From contig CAMZMU010000049.1 in the NCBI GenBank assembly GCA_947311845.1, positions 10,194,969-10,258,968 of the forward strand: a stretch of DNA of 64,000 bases, given 5' to 3'. Numbering within the stretch: the stretch's first letter is position 1; each line of letters begins with the position of its first letter. Shown one piece after another: positions 22,831 through 33,560 of this stretch. Source of the stretch: Poa pratensis (taxonomy: Eukaryota; Streptophyta; Magnoliopsida; Poales; Poaceae). The position numbers and the translations under genes were made by a program. Below the pieces are notes generated by a model. That model ran no database searches, was not told the DNA's origin, and saw only the letters and a list, made by a program, of their open reading frames with translations.

Positions 22831-24472
22831 TGTTGGCGCTAAGTTGACGAGGGAATATCTCCCCGGCAACAGCAGAAACAATGCTTGTACGTCACACGTC
22901 AGTTGGGAACCCCAAGAGGAAGGTATGATGAGTGCAGCAGCAAGTTTTCCCTCAGTATGAAACCAAGGTTTAATCGAACCAGTAGGAAAACGAGGTTTGC
23001 TTCGAAGGTGTTGGTGAAGGAGTGTAGTGCGGCGCAACACCAGGGATTCCGGTGCCAACGTGGAACCTGCACAACACAATCAAATTACTTTGCCCCAACT
23101 TAACAGTGAGGTTGTCAATCTCACCGGCTTGCTGAAAACAAAGGGTTAAACGTATCGAATGGAAATGATGTTTGTTTGCATAAAACAGTAGAGAACAATG
23201 ATTGCAGTAGATTGTATTTCAGATGTAAAAGAATGGACCGGGGTCCACAGTTCACTAGTGGTGTCTCTCCAATAAGATAACTAACATGCTGGGTAAACAA
23301 ATTACAGCTGGGCAATTGACAATTGATAAGTGCATATAACATGCATGTGTGAGCTGTGGTGTCTACTATGAGATTCATTTGGGCATTACGACAAAGTACA
23401 TAGACCGCTATCCAGCATGCATCTATGCCTAAATAGTCCACTTTCCGGTTAACATCCGTACCCCTTCCAGTATTAAGTTGCAAGCAACAGACAATTGCAT
23501 TAAGTAATGTGCGTAATGTAAACAATACATTCATCCTTGAATAAAGCATTGCTGTTTTACCCCTAGTGGCAACAACACATCTACAACCTTAGAACTTGCT
23601 GTCACTATCCCAGGTTAAATAGAGGTTGAACCCAACTATCATGCATAAATACCCCCTCTTGGAGTTACAAGTATTCACTTGGCCAAGGCTTCAACAAGTA
23701 ACGGAGAGCATGCAAGATCACAAATGACATAGACATGATAATATAATATTCAGCTCCACATAGGTATCAATATAAGTCAGATCCCAGCAAACACAACATG
23801 TAGCATTACAATAAGATGATCTTGATCATGATAGGCAGCTCACAAGATCTAAACATGATGGCACAAGTGGAGAAGACAACCATCTAGCTACTGCTATGGA
23901 CCCATAGTCCAAGGATGAACTACTCACGCATCACTCCGGAGGCGGGCATGGCGATGTAGAGCCCTCCGGTGATGATTCCCCTCTCCGGCAGGGTGCCGGG
24001 AAGAGCTTCAGAACCCCCCGAGTTAGGGTTGACGACGGCGGCGGCAGCGAATATGTTCTGGATGAAAGGCTCGGTGTTTTAGGGTTTTCACGTCTCGGGG
24101 AATAAATAGGCGAAGGGGCGATGTCGGCGGACCCCCGAGGGGCCCAAACCACCTGGCGGCGCGGTGGGCCCCTGCCGCGCCGCCTGTGGTTTGGCCACCT
24201 CGTGGCTCCTTCGTCTCTCCTTCGGACTCCGTGTACGTGCTGGAAAAATAGGGACTTGGCCTTTTGTTTCGTGCAATTCCGAGAATATTTCCAGAAGTAA
24301 CTTTCTGAAACCAAAAACAGCAGAAAACAGGGAACTGGCACTGTGGCATCTTGTTAATAGGTTAGTCCCAGAAAATGCATAAAAGTGATATGAAGTGTAT
24401 ATAAAACATGTAGCAAATGGTATAATATAAGCATGGAACAGCAGAAATTATGGATACGTTGGAGACGTATCA
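22831..24472 (-). repeat. 5' LTR of the gypsy element (right copy)
   Basis: 1642 bp; almost identical to the left LTR. In the element's sense it precedes the primer-binding site and gag, so its U3 would hold the promoter. The right flank starts with the duplicated CCCGG and continues the DUF1668 coding sequence. Confidence 0.95.
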
Positions 24473-25153
24473 CCCGGCCTTACCATGCGCTCCGCCAAGA
24501 TCCACCTGTTTCTCGTCCCCGTCGGCGACCATATGTTCTTCGCCATCTCCGCCTGCCCACGATTGGACGTCCCCCAGGGACCCGCATTCGAGGCTCTGCA
24601 GCTCCACCCCGGTGGCCGCTGGGCCTGGACCGCCGTCAAGGACCCGCCGGACCTTGCCCGTCAAAAGAGAAAAGACGTGATGGCATACTTCGTCTCGGGC
24701 GCGCGCGTATATGTCTCCTTGGAGAGGCAAGGCACCTACTCCTACGACACGGTGCGCCGACGGTGGCGCTGCGAGGGAGCATGGGAGCTACCCGTCGTAG
24801 GCCGGGCCGTCTTGGTCCCCAACTTCCTGGGCACCGGCCGCGGCTCCTCTTCGGCTTTCGTTCTCCTTCCTTGAGTGATTTAAGCACCCCATTCTGCGTC
24901 GTCGACATGGACGCCAGGCCGCCAGTGGTGATTGCGTCGTGGCCGGAGGTGGCGGTTTGTCCCCCGCAGGCGTGGCGCGTCGGGTATATGTTATGCGCCT
25001 ACATCGGCCAGCTGAGCTACTTTGGAGGCGGCAGGTTTTGCATCTGCCTTACCAATCACAACTCTGAGAAGCCAGTAAAACGCAGCGTTGTCTCCTTCAC
25101 GGCCGTCGAGCTCACACGGAGCTGCATCTCATCAAACGCCACACCAGCTGCTA

Positions 25154-25276
25154 CTCCCTCCGTTCCAAATTAATTGACTTCTATTTGCCCACATGTAGAT
25201 GTATCTAGACATGTTACAAGTATAGATACATCCACATTTGGACAAATGGAAGTCAATTAATTTGGAACGGAGGGAG
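25154..25276. mobile_element. Stowaway-type MITE in the 3' end of the DUF1668 gene
   Basis: TA-flanked (25152-25153 and 25277-25278) with ends CTCCCTCCGTTCC and GGAACGGAGGGAG and arms of about 30 bases. Its first bases extend the reading frame by a few codons (TPSVPN) before a stop, so insertion truncated the host coding sequence. Confidence 0.95.
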
Positions 25277-25611
25277 TACTTGATACCACAAAGCTCACGC
25301 AGGGGTCGTGCTGATGTAATTTAGTGTAACCAGCCCATGAATCAGATAAGACTGTTCCCTCTGTAAAACTGAACATGTACGTGTTTCTTTCTCAAGCAAC
25401 CATCAGCCATGTACATGCATTTAATCCGGAAAAGCTAGTTGTCGCGCGAGCGACTGCTCGCGCGGTCCGCGCACGCGCGTGGGGCGTGGGGCCCAGCCAC
25501 GTTCGTCCGCCTTATCCTTCCGTCCCGGGCATGGGGCCCACCGACGTTCGTCCTCCTCCTCCTTTTTCCCTTCCATCCCGATTCATCTTCCTCCCCGAGA
25601 GATGCGGCCAG
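25277..25611. other. Spacer becoming CpG-rich
   Basis: Holds the possible old stop of the DUF1668 gene, then GC-rich sequence with two copies of a GTGGGGC...CACGTTCGTCC-like segment. No gene is recognised. Confidence 0.45.
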
Positions 25612-25818
25612 GCCGAGCCGGCGCCGGCGACGCCGCTGTGGAGCTACGGCGGAGAAGGCGGCCGGTGAGGATGGAGTCCAGGCCGAGACATCGCCGGCGA
25701 CGCCGGTGTGGACGCGCGGCGGAGAAGGCGACGTCGAGGATGAAATCCCAAGCCGAGACGGCGCCGGTGACGCCGCTGCGGAGCCGCGGCGGAGAAGGCG
25801 GCCGTCGAGGAGAAACTT
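25612..25818. repeat. GC-rich tandem repeat, 69-bp unit, three copies
   Basis: Each unit starts with a GGCCGAG variant, contains GACGCCG and ends after GGCGGAGAAGGCG. Period 69 keeps frame, so long open frames run through it on both strands. These encode only low-complexity Arg/Gly/Glu-rich sequence and I do not call a gene. Confidence 0.8.
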
Positions 25819-25862
25819 AACGAGGGGAGGGGGTGGGGGTGCTCGCCGGCGACGAGATTTTG

Positions 25863-25902
25863 TGGTGGTGGTGGTGGTGGTGGTGGGGGGGGGGGGGGGG
25901 GG
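25863..25902. repeat. (TGG)n followed by an 18-G homopolymer
   Basis: A TGG trinucleotide run of about seven units runs into uninterrupted G (25885-25902). Confidence 0.85.
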
Positions 25903-26143
25903 TTAGAGGGATGGCCGGGGGCGGCGGCGGACTGGCCGAGGAGGGATTCGAGCAGGGTGGGGCGGCGAGGCGGTCGCGGTAGCGCCACCGGCCGCGGGCG
26001 GCGGAGGCAGGCGGTTCGGCGGTGGGGGCGCGATGGTCTTCTTCTCCTCACGTCGCTGTCGGAAGGCCCACCTGCGCGCACGTGCGGCTATCGAAAACCG
26101 AGCGAGCCGTCGCGCGTGTGCAAGCTAGCCCAGCCCTATTTAA

Positions 26144-26170
26144 TCTATCTATCTATCTATCTATCTATCT
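26144..26170. repeat. (TCTA)n microsatellite
   Basis: About seven tetranucleotide units, a likely polymorphic marker. Confidence 0.9.
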
Positions 26171-26547
26171 TTGTATTTATTTTTTACAGTGTCTCTTGTA
26201 GTCTTGTACATGTATTGGCTTCTTTTGGAGGTGATACCAGTATTTTGTCTGAAAAATCGTATACTGCAATTCACAGATAAAAATTAACTCCTAGCTACAT
26301 ATGGGCATGTCATTTGAGATAAAGTTATCAGCTCAATACTAATGTTAGGTAACAATTCCAGATTATAAGCTCATGTTTAGTTTTGTCAAGCTGAATACTA
26401 ATGTTAGACAAGAGCCGTGTCATAGTACCTCCTCCATTCGCTCCGCCACCAGAATTTCTTGGATGCTACTGGAGCTGATGATACATCAAAGTGGATTTCA
26501 CATAGCAATCATAGTGCAAATGCTTCAGTGAAAATGAGATAAAAAGA

Positions 26548-27510
26548 ATGGCTAGTAACTACGAAATTGTACTTGGGCGAGGTTCATTTGGAGAAGTTTA
26601 CAAAGGAGTCCTTGAGGACACAAGTATGGTTGCAGTCAAGAAGTTCATCAACAATGTAAAAGAAGACTTTGCCAAAGAGTTGACCGTCCACCGTGAAATC
26701 AACCAGAAGAAGGTTGTCAGATTGATCGGCTACAGTTTTGATGAAAAATGGCGTAATGATGTTAAATTAGTAGAGGAAACCTGAGTAACATCCTTCACGG
26801 TAACAGTATTCCCGTTCCGTTGGATACGCGGCTGAGAATTGTCATAGAATGTGTAGAGGCGTTGGGCTATATGCATTCGCAGATGTATTAGGGTCATTCA
26901 TGGTGATATCTAGCCTTCTAATATACTTCTATATGACAAGACTCTTTACACTCTAAATGTCATAGGAAGTATAGGTTACATGGATCCCCTGTTTGCTAGA
27001 AAAAGGCAAGAACAGAGGGTGCGGAGGTTGGCCTGGTTGAAAGTTTTACTCAACTCCTGCAAGAGGGATCAGAGGGTCAAAGAGATGTTTGATGCTGACA
27101 CTGCAAACCCCGGGCAACATGACGAGTATTGAAGAGATTGCAAAGTTAGCAGGTAAGTGCTAGAGCAGAAGTCCTAAGATGTTAGAAGTGGCAAAACATG
27201 TTTACAAACTCAGGAAAGCTATACATCAGGAACAAGAAATGCTACTTCTATTTTCTTGGTGCATAAAGAGCAAGTCAGAAGCACCACCAAACACGACATC
27301 GTCAGAAGAAAACAGTAGGAGCAACAGACTAGTGAGAATTGGAGCTCCAACTGGAACAACACCATCACAAGAAAGTAACAGCAGTACCCAAAAAGTGGCA
27401 GTTGTCTCTCCAATTGAAGCGGCGACATCACAAGAAACCAGGAACAATAGCCAGCGTGAGAATTGCAGACCCAGCCCAAATGGTGCCGTCACAAGAAAGC
27501 AATAGCAGTA
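26548..27510 (+). pseudogene. Wall-associated-kinase-like receptor kinase, C-terminal kinase relic
   Basis: The first open stretch reads NYEIVLGRGSFGEVYKGVLE and MVAVKKFI, the glycine-rich loop and the VAVK lysine, followed by VVRLIGYSFDE. This matches the N-lobe of WAK-like kinases of grasses. Downstream pieces in other frames include a catalytic-loop remnant (VIHGDI-like, near 26890), an activation-segment remnant (VIGSIGYMDPLFAR near 26965), and a C-terminal helix with Ser/Thr/Gln-rich tail (MLEVAKHVYKLRKA at 27179 onward). The DFG region is deleted and several stops and frameshifts separate the blocks. Extracellular and membrane parts are absent. The gene would have encoded a plasma-membrane Ser/Thr kinase; this copy cannot. 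Confidence 0.85.
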
Positions 27511-27689
27511 CAAAAATTGTGAGAATTCTTGCAACAATTGAACCTGCATCGTGACTGGAAAGCAATTGCAGTGCAAAAAATGTGAGATTTGTCTATCCAA
27601 CTGAAGAAGCATCATCAGAAGAGTACCCAACAGGTAGGAATTGTTCGTGTTGGCCCGACAGAGACAACTCTTGAATTAGAGCTGAAGGA

Positions 27690-28243
27690 CCTGTATCACG
27701 CGTCTAGGCAGAGGTAATTTCGGGTTAACAGTGTCAAGTGTCTCAGTGTAGCCGAGTTGGTGGTGAAGCTCAAGACAGAGCATATTCAGGGCTCCATATT
27801 GGCAGAGGTAGCGTTTAAGCAACGGATCGCTCCAATTGGTGACATCCAGAGCAAACACATCGTACCACTTCGGGGGGTATTACTACAGCTATGAGCAAGG
27901 GTTGTTATTGTGATAACATGCCCATGGGTAGCCTAGCAAGAGCTCTCCATAGCGAGTCGATAATTATTACACTTCTAGCCTATGCCTTCGTTACCTTGAT
28001 TGTACAACTTAAGATGATGCTTCATTGATTCCAGAATTCCAGGAGACCGGGGCTGTGGCTAGGCTCCTCTCGATTTTTCACGGCAACATCAAGTCCCCCA
28101 ATGTTCTGCTCTCCAGCACCCATGTCGGGTGTGTGTCAGAGCGCACTTTTAGCTGATGTCTGTAAAATGCCAACTCGAAGGCCCGCGAATCTGCGATGTC
28201 TGATGTTGTGCAGCAGATCGAGAACATCCGACAGATAAAGTGA
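27690..28243 (+). pseudogene. LRR receptor-like kinase, internally deleted kinase relic
   Basis: Separate frames give EVAFKQRIAPIGDIQSKHIV, then VPLRGYYYSYEQGLLL, a stop, MPMGSLARALHS, and later HGNIKSPNVLLSSTHVG. This order matches the kinase domain of LRR-III type (often catalytically inactive) receptor kinases, where HGNIKSSN replaces the active HRD loop. The sequence then jumps to the extreme C-terminus, AMSDVVQQIENIRQIK and stop at 28243. The C-lobe is deleted. It lies head-to-tail after the WAK relic. Its last ~60 codons and 3' flank exist again at 32225-32560. Confidence 0.8.
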
Positions 28244-28611
28244 GTGAAGGTTGCTTCGTCACACTTGCATTCACATAACATTTATTTCCGGGAGTACCTT
28301 CTTTTAGGTGGTCATCCAGGAGCTCTAGCTACTTCCCTTGAAAAGAATGATCTTCATGTAAGTGTGGAAGTTATCAACTGTGGTACATGCTAGTTATTGG
28401 CATATGTATTATGTATTATTCCAATCTAACCATTGGGCTCAGCTGTAATGTTTGGGATGTATGCACTGAATGAAGACCTAATGTACATTGTTTACACAAC
28501 GTTATGTCCATAGTCCGTACTATGATAGAATGCACTTCATATCAATCTAGTACAAGGCATCTTCCTCTTTTGTTCTCGGAGCATGAACTGTGAAGGGTCT
28601 ATACTATGACA
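28185..28611 (+). repeat. Kinase-tail duplication, copy A
   Basis: The C-terminal codons and 3' flank of the LRR-kinase relic. It shares CACATTTATTT-like and GGGAGTACCTTCTTT blocks in the same order with 32225-32560. Confidence 0.75.
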
Positions 28612-28960
28612 CTCCTACTGAATATTTCTTTTTTTTTTTTGAGAACACAGTACAACACAGACGCTCACAAATACGCACATACACTCACCCCTATGAACGC
28701 ACGCACGCACACCCTACCCCTATGAGCACCTCTGAAGGACTGAGCCGGCAGATCTTGAGGTTGACGAAGTCACCACAGGCGCCTCGCTGTTGACGGGCAC
28801 GTCACCTACCACTGAAAGAATAGCGCCGGATAATCCTGGAATAAATCAGGTAAATGCAAACGCCCATGCCAAGTCTAGGACTTGAACCTGGGTGGGCTGG
28901 TTCCACCACAGGGAACCCAACCATCAGAGCCAAGCTCCGTTTGCTCCTACTGAATATTTC
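28612..28960 (-). mobile_element. tRNA-derived SINE, ~315 bp, with 17-bp TSD
   Basis: CTCCTACTGAATATTTC flanks it at 28612-28628 and 28944-28960. The T-run at the left is the A-tail of a minus-strand element. Near the other end the minus strand contains TGGCTCTGATGG (A box, 28921-28932) and GGTTCAAGTCC (B box, 28878-28888), the internal RNA polymerase III promoter of tRNA-derived SINEs. The 3' part is GT-rich (GTGCGTGCGTTCATAGGGG). SINEs are mobilised by LINE enzymes. The family is probably one of the grass SINE families; I do not assign a name. Confidence 0.92.
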
Positions 28961-29478
28961 ATGCCCAACTACACCTACAAGTGTGCCCTTCAAAGCGAAA
29001 CTGCTTCTCGCTCGATTTCACGGGCGATGCTCCCCCTCTTTCGTCCTTCTCTTCCCCTCCAACCCTAAGTACTCTCTCTCTCTCTCTTCCCCGTCGCCCT
29101 TACGAGGATGAAACATGTTACTGAAAGAGCACCTACGGAAAAGTGAGATATTTTCCTTTATCTTCCACAGAGCACCTACGGCTTAAAATCGAGTTATTTT
29201 TGGCTTAAGCTTCTTTTCACCTCTAAGCTGTCCAAAGCTTCAAAAGAATTGGGCATTATGCCTTCAATCCTCCACTCCCCGCTCCTAATCATCTTTGTCA
29301 GCTCATCACATACTGACATATGTTGGGATGGCTTGCCCGACTGATTTTATAGTGCATTAACCATGCACCGAGCATACTTTACCAAACAAAGTGTAGCAAT
29401 TTAATGAAAGCTAAATTAGTCGAGAATAAATAAAGTCCAGGTATTAATTGTCCCAGTCCGACACAAAAACCAGCCACA
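28961..29478. other. Spacer between SINE and retroinsertion
   Basis: Partly pyrimidine-rich with a (CT)n run near 29070. It contains a repeated AGAGCACCTACGG (29128 and 29170). No gene is visible. Confidence 0.45.
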
Positions 29479-30442
29479 CGGGCGGAGTGTCAGTTTTTTT
29501 TCATGGTAATACGATTCTCATTGATAAATAAAAAACGAGATACAAAGTACGTATACACCGATCTTATAGATCTGGAAACATAGGATAAACCTATGTGACA
29601 AACCAACGCCTGTCCATCTTCTTCGGCACCACCGTAGCAGCCATCAAGGAAAAAATAGACAGATCACCTCTTCACCCGAGCTCGACGCGGCTCCATCGCT
29701 GATCATCAGCTTTTCGGACCTCCAAATTAGTTTGCCATAGGACAAACCATTGCCGTTGAAAGAATCAGACCGGTGCAGCACGACCCCGGACATGCCATCG
29801 AACTTCAGCACTGGCACCCCCGCACGACGACGTCGGAGTAGGGAACCAGAACCTTCAGCCTCCATCCACGAACCCATCACAAGGTGCACCATCTTCCAGC
29901 TGTTACCAGTGCAGACCATCGTCTGCACGTACTCCTGGACGAATCCTCTCTGCTCCACCATGGCGCCGGAGACAACACCGCAGCAACGGGGACAGAGCAG
30001 GAGGAAAAACTCATCTGATGGAGTCGCCGCCGCCGCCTCGCCGACACCATCCATGAACCCTACAGCCACCGATCTGAAAGATCGGCAAGCACACATAGCC
30101 ACCAACTCCGAGACGCCGCCATGAAGGACAACGCCGGTGTGGGAGTAGAGTTGAGGCAGATTTATTTGCCCGGGCGCCGCTCCCAACACCCCAACGACGC
30201 ACCATGCCAGGAACATCCTAACCCTAATTACCATGCGAAAACAGGGTCCCCCTCCCTCCTGCCGCCGGAGCGGCAAACGGAAGGAGAGGGCCCCAGCTTT
30301 TTCGCCGGTGTCCTGCGGCGGCGGCGGCGGCTAGGGTAGAAACTCGCGTCGCCTCACGATCGCCTAGGAGCGCCTCGCGAGCGAAAACGTTTTCGCTTAC
30401 ACGCTTCCGGAATCGGGAAAGCGATCGGGCGGAGTGTCAGTT
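29479..30442 (-). mobile_element. GC-rich non-LTR (poly-A) retroinsertion, 930 bp, with 17-bp TSD
   Basis: CGGGCGGAGTGTCAGTT occurs at 29479-29495 and 30426-30442. The left T-run is the A-tail. On the minus strand the insert starts GC-rich and ends AT-rich (TTTATCAATGAGAATCG before the tail). It carries a 210-codon minus-strand open frame (29644-30276) with no recognised domain. Architecture and TSD length match the insertions at 3979-4832 and 57849-58614. Confidence 0.85.
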
Positions 30443-30479
30443 GGGCTAGGCCTTGTACTACTCGGAACTCGGTTAATAC

Positions 30480-30520
30480 GTACTTTGATACCCTGCTAAA
30501 AAAAAGAGTACTTTGATACC
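30480..30520 (+). mobile_element. Tail-only retroinsertion (15-nt insert, 13-bp TSD)
   Basis: GTACTTTGATACC at 30480-30492 is repeated at 30508-30520, with CTGCTAAAAAAAAGA between. It looks like target-primed reverse transcription that stopped just past the A-tail. Confidence 0.75.
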
Positions 30521-30525
30521 GATGC

Positions 30526-30578
30526 ACTTGGGCATCGGAATCCCCTCAACAACAACAAAAAAAACTTGGGCATCGGAA
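30526..30578 (+). mobile_element. Tail-only retroinsertion (23-nt insert, 15-bp TSD)
   Basis: ACTTGGGCATCGGAA at 30526-30540 is repeated at 30564-30578 around a short A-rich insert (TCCCCTCAACAACAAC then A-run). It lies only a few bases from the previous one. Confidence 0.75.
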
Positions 30579-30723
30579 AGGTGCAAGTAATCAGAAACCG
30601 CACCGTGAACCGACTACCGACACTTTTTGGTTACGGGTCGATTTGTTTCTGCTCAGACGGTCAGACCTACTCCTCCGCGATTCCCCGTTACGACCTCCTC
30701 CGCCACCTCCACCCTTCTGATCA

Positions 30724-32147
30724 ATGTCTTCCTCGGCGCCGTCCCACTCTTCCGCCATGCCGGGCCTTCCTTCCCAGCGCGGCCACCACCCCGAGATCCT
30801 CTTGGACAAGAACTGTCGCATCGGTTCCTGTCAAAACTCGACCTGTGCGAAAGCCAAGAACAGCGAGGGCCTCGCCGTGGAGGTGTCCTTCGAAATCCGT
30901 GATCCGCCGGCCCTCTCGCTGTGCTTCGCCCGCTGCTGCGGGAGCCAACGTCTGGCCCGAGAGCCTCAGATCCTCAGTACGGCAGGAGCTTTGGTGCTTC
31001 TGTTTCTCCCCTTCTCCGACGACGGCAGCGTCAACCAGCGGTACGTGGACTATTTTGTTTACAGAGCAGGGCCAGGTGTTCCATCTCTCCACCTTCTCCC
31101 GGCCCCTACCCGAGCTGTCGACTGAACAATGTCGCCGTCCTACTCATCTGCGACGACAGCGAACACTACGCCGTGGTGTTCCCGGATCTAAATTGCCTCA
31201 GGCTTGTGACCCTACCCGAGCTGTCGACTGAACAATGTCGCCGTCCTGCCCATCTGCGACGGCAGCGAACACTACGGCGTGGTGTTCCCCGATCAAAATT
31301 ACGTCAAGCTATTCACCCACAACCAACATCTACCGTTCATCTGTGACGACAACAAAGACTACGCTCTGCATATCTACCGCTCGATACGAAAGCGTGGCGC
31401 ACTCAGGCGGCATTGCTTGCCGAGGACACAGAGACACGGAATGCCACGATGATGAAGCTGTGGCTTTACTCTGCCACGAGCGTGGTGTATGCAGGATCAG
31501 GGTTGGTAGGCTGGGTTGATCTCTGGTGGGGGATTCTTCTATGCAATGTCCTGGATGAGAACCTCATTGTCCGCTCCGTGGCGCTCCCGGTGCCGGATCC
31601 GTGCAAGACACGCAACGAGTTCTACTCGGAGTGTGAAAACCTCAACTCAGGGCATTACCGTCAGGTCACGATGCACAATGGCGTGATGAAGTTTATTGAG
31701 ATGAAGTTTCACCAGGAGGCTGCCTTCAACGTGAAGCGACGGGACGATCAAGGTTGGATGGCTACCACGTGGACCAGGCCGATTTCTTCAGATGTTTGGC
31801 ACGAGTGCTTGACGTTCGATACGTCCGACCTATCAGTCGCTGATGACTCGGGTTTCCTGCATCTGTTGCCTGAAATCTTGGCTGGGGAGGAGAAGGAGCT
31901 GGACTGGGATAAATTTGGCAGCGGTGCCCCCACCCTCAGCTTGCATGATGACAATATTGTTTACATCCTAGTCGTGAAGAGGGACTTGGACCATACAACT
32001 ACATTTGTACTTACCGTCAACACCAGAAGCTTGACGCTTGAATCTTGTGCACAATGCTTTGGTGATATGATGGAATGGTTTGAACCGTCCTATGTTCCTT
32101 CCGTTCTCTCTCGCTACTTCGGCGTGACAACATCTGTGCTACCGTAA
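30724..32147 (+). pseudogene. DUF1618-family gene with several frameshifts
   Basis: The N-terminal frame from the ATG at 30724 (MSSSAPSHSSAMPGLPS) includes VSFEIRDPPALSLCFARCCG and runs to a stop at 31125. The conserved middle (NNVAVLPICDGSEHYGVVF) and the DUF1618 core from about 31413 (GLVGWVDLWWGILLCNVL, RSVALPVPDP) are in different frames. The last ~245 codons are open and end at FGVTTSVLP. DUF1618 is a large grass family of unknown function. Disruptions are a frame change near 31100, a 106-bp tandem duplication, and another frame change near 31380. A truncated product from an internal ATG is possible. Two tail-only retroinsertions lie in the presumed promoter. Confidence 0.8.
31105..31316 (+). 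repeat. 106-bp tandem duplication inside the DUF1618 gene
   Basis: The segment starting CCTACCCGAGCTGTCGACTG occurs at 31105 and again at 31211. 106 is not a multiple of three, so the duplication itself shifts the frame. The copies differ by a few bases. Confidence 0.88.
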
Positions 32148-32224
32148 TGTATGCATGTAAGGTATACATGTTAATGTTCAAGATTCAGTTTGCCATAAGA
32201 TGTTGCAATCAAGATGCCAACCTG

Positions 32225-32560
32225 ATGCCAGCAATGTGTGATGTAGCGGATCGAGAATATCCGACAGTCGAAGTGAGTATGAAGGCTGCTTCGTCACACA
32301 TGTATTCACATACCATTTATTTCTGGGAGTACCTTCTTTCGGCTGGTTCTCCTGGAGCTCTACATCCCTTGAAATGAACGATTTTCGTTGTAAGTTTACA
32401 ATTTACCAACTATTGTACGAGTATGTATTATTTCAAATGAAGCACGCTGCAATGTTTGGTAATATGAGAAGAATAAAAACCTGATGTATGTTGTTTACAT
32501 AAACGACATGTCCATCATACTGAATATTACGCGCATAACTACAACTAAGCGTTGATTTCC
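32225..32560 (+). repeat. Kinase-tail duplication, copy B
   Basis: Begins ATGCCAGCAATGTGTGATGT and continues with GATCGAGAATATCCGACAG, the counterpart of the AMSDVVQQIENIRQ codons at 28190-28243. It shares 3' flank landmarks with 28185-28611. It starts directly after the DUF1618 gene. Confidence 0.75.
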
Positions 32561-33560
32561 GTTAAGAATCTGAAACATGTTATTGGCCACTGCGCATGAA
32601 ACATTTTCATGTGTCTTCTAAGAGCATCTACGCCTCTACGGAGAGAGCGCATTTTCAGAACCTGGGTGCAGCTGAACCTGTCCTTTAGAACTTGACAGAA
32701 ATCAAAATTTTAGAGCTTGAAAGATTATGAATAAAGTCACCTACTATTGGGTAAAGTTTACTCTTTGGTGACTTGTATGGATTTATTCATATATTTCAAA
32801 ATCATTGTTTATTATAAATTGGCAAAATACAATATGCGAAGAGTGAGAATTCTTGCAAAACCTAATTCAATTTCTGGTGTAAAGCACATTTTACTATTAG
32901 AAAATCCTCAAATTTCTATTTTTAATCATATGTGTAAATCTGTCGAAAGAGAGAAGTCATTTGAACTCATCCTAGGGTTCTTTTTACGACCCCAAACTTC
33001 TATTTGGTCCAGAATATCTTCTTAAACTCTCAAAACCATTTACGAACAATCTCCTCCTCAATTAACCATTTTGACATGTTTTACTCTGATTTTCTCCTAC
33101 TTTGGTGTGCCACGTCAGATTTTTCTCCTATCTGACACGTTCAACACCTAATATCTTTTCTGTTTCATTCTAGCTTAAACTAAAGCAACAGCAGCAACAA
33201 CGTTCTCACAAACTGTATGCCAGTTTGAGTTGAGAAATTAACAAGAATTGTGGAACGAAGGGAGGAATTGATAACTAAATTATGCTTGGTTTAGTGGTCT
33301 TTCTTTCAAAAAATTCTTTGCAAATGTAGTAAATCTACCAAAGAAAAAAATAGCTACACAAAAAATATATAAGAATTTTCTGAATAGGTTGGAGTCAATT
33401 AAGTTTTTCCTTGTGCGTTCACACTGTTTACAATCATATGAAACAAATAGCACACACAGAAAAATATTATAATCACCGAATTTGTTCAAAATTTGTATGA
33501 ATTGTTCTTCTTAATAGAGACTCTAAGTTTGTGAAAAGAAAGTTCAAAATTTTCTGAGTC
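32561..33560. other. AT-rich intergenic DNA
   Basis: No open frame with a recognised domain and no terminal repeats were seen. It is upstream of ALG5. Confidence 0.5.

Larger units (their letters stand above)
16257..24472 (-). mobile_element. Young Ty3/gypsy LTR retrotransposon (Sabrina/WHAM-like), non-autonomous, 8.2 kb
   Basis: Two ~1.64 kb direct LTRs bracket a 4.9 kb interior. The host CCCGG is duplicated at 16252-16256 and 24473-24477. LTR termini on the minus strand are TG...CA, beginning TGATACGTCTCCAACGTATC. The interior encodes gag and a broken retropepsin on the minus strand but no reverse transcriptase, RNase H or integrase, so it must have been moved by another element's enzymes. 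By eye the LTRs differ by three substitutions and two indels (2 bp and 1 bp), so insertion is recent. The family name rests on remembered LTR start, length and total size, and is less certain than the class. Confidence 0.95.
15972..25316 (+). pseudogene. DUF1668-family gene, disrupted by a gypsy retrotransposon
   Basis: The reading frames to the left of the element (MAAACRRSSRVFVAAQDAS; later DPLDYMALAASPSSDVIAS and TGGRSLLYDGGGAV) and to the right (KIHLFLVPVGDHMFFAIS, YFVSGARVYVSLERQGTYSY, then DLSTPFCVVDMDARPPVV) follow the order of grass DUF1668 proteins, a large family of unknown function with a beta-propeller-like repeat. Breaks: a frame change at about 16080 between the N-terminus and ADDEPVLSL; the 8.2 kb LTR element inserted at CCCGG after residue ~95; a frameshift near 24860; and a Stowaway MITE at 25154-25276 that supplies a premature stop. 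A possible original end (KLTQGSC then stop) follows the MITE. Promoter and TATA box look preserved. A full-length product is impossible. Confidence 0.85.

Noticed and set aside
25439..26081. Long GC-rich open frames on both strands (up to 155 codons)
   Set aside because: Composed of the 69-bp tandem repeat and the G-run; Arg/Gly/Pro-rich without a domain.
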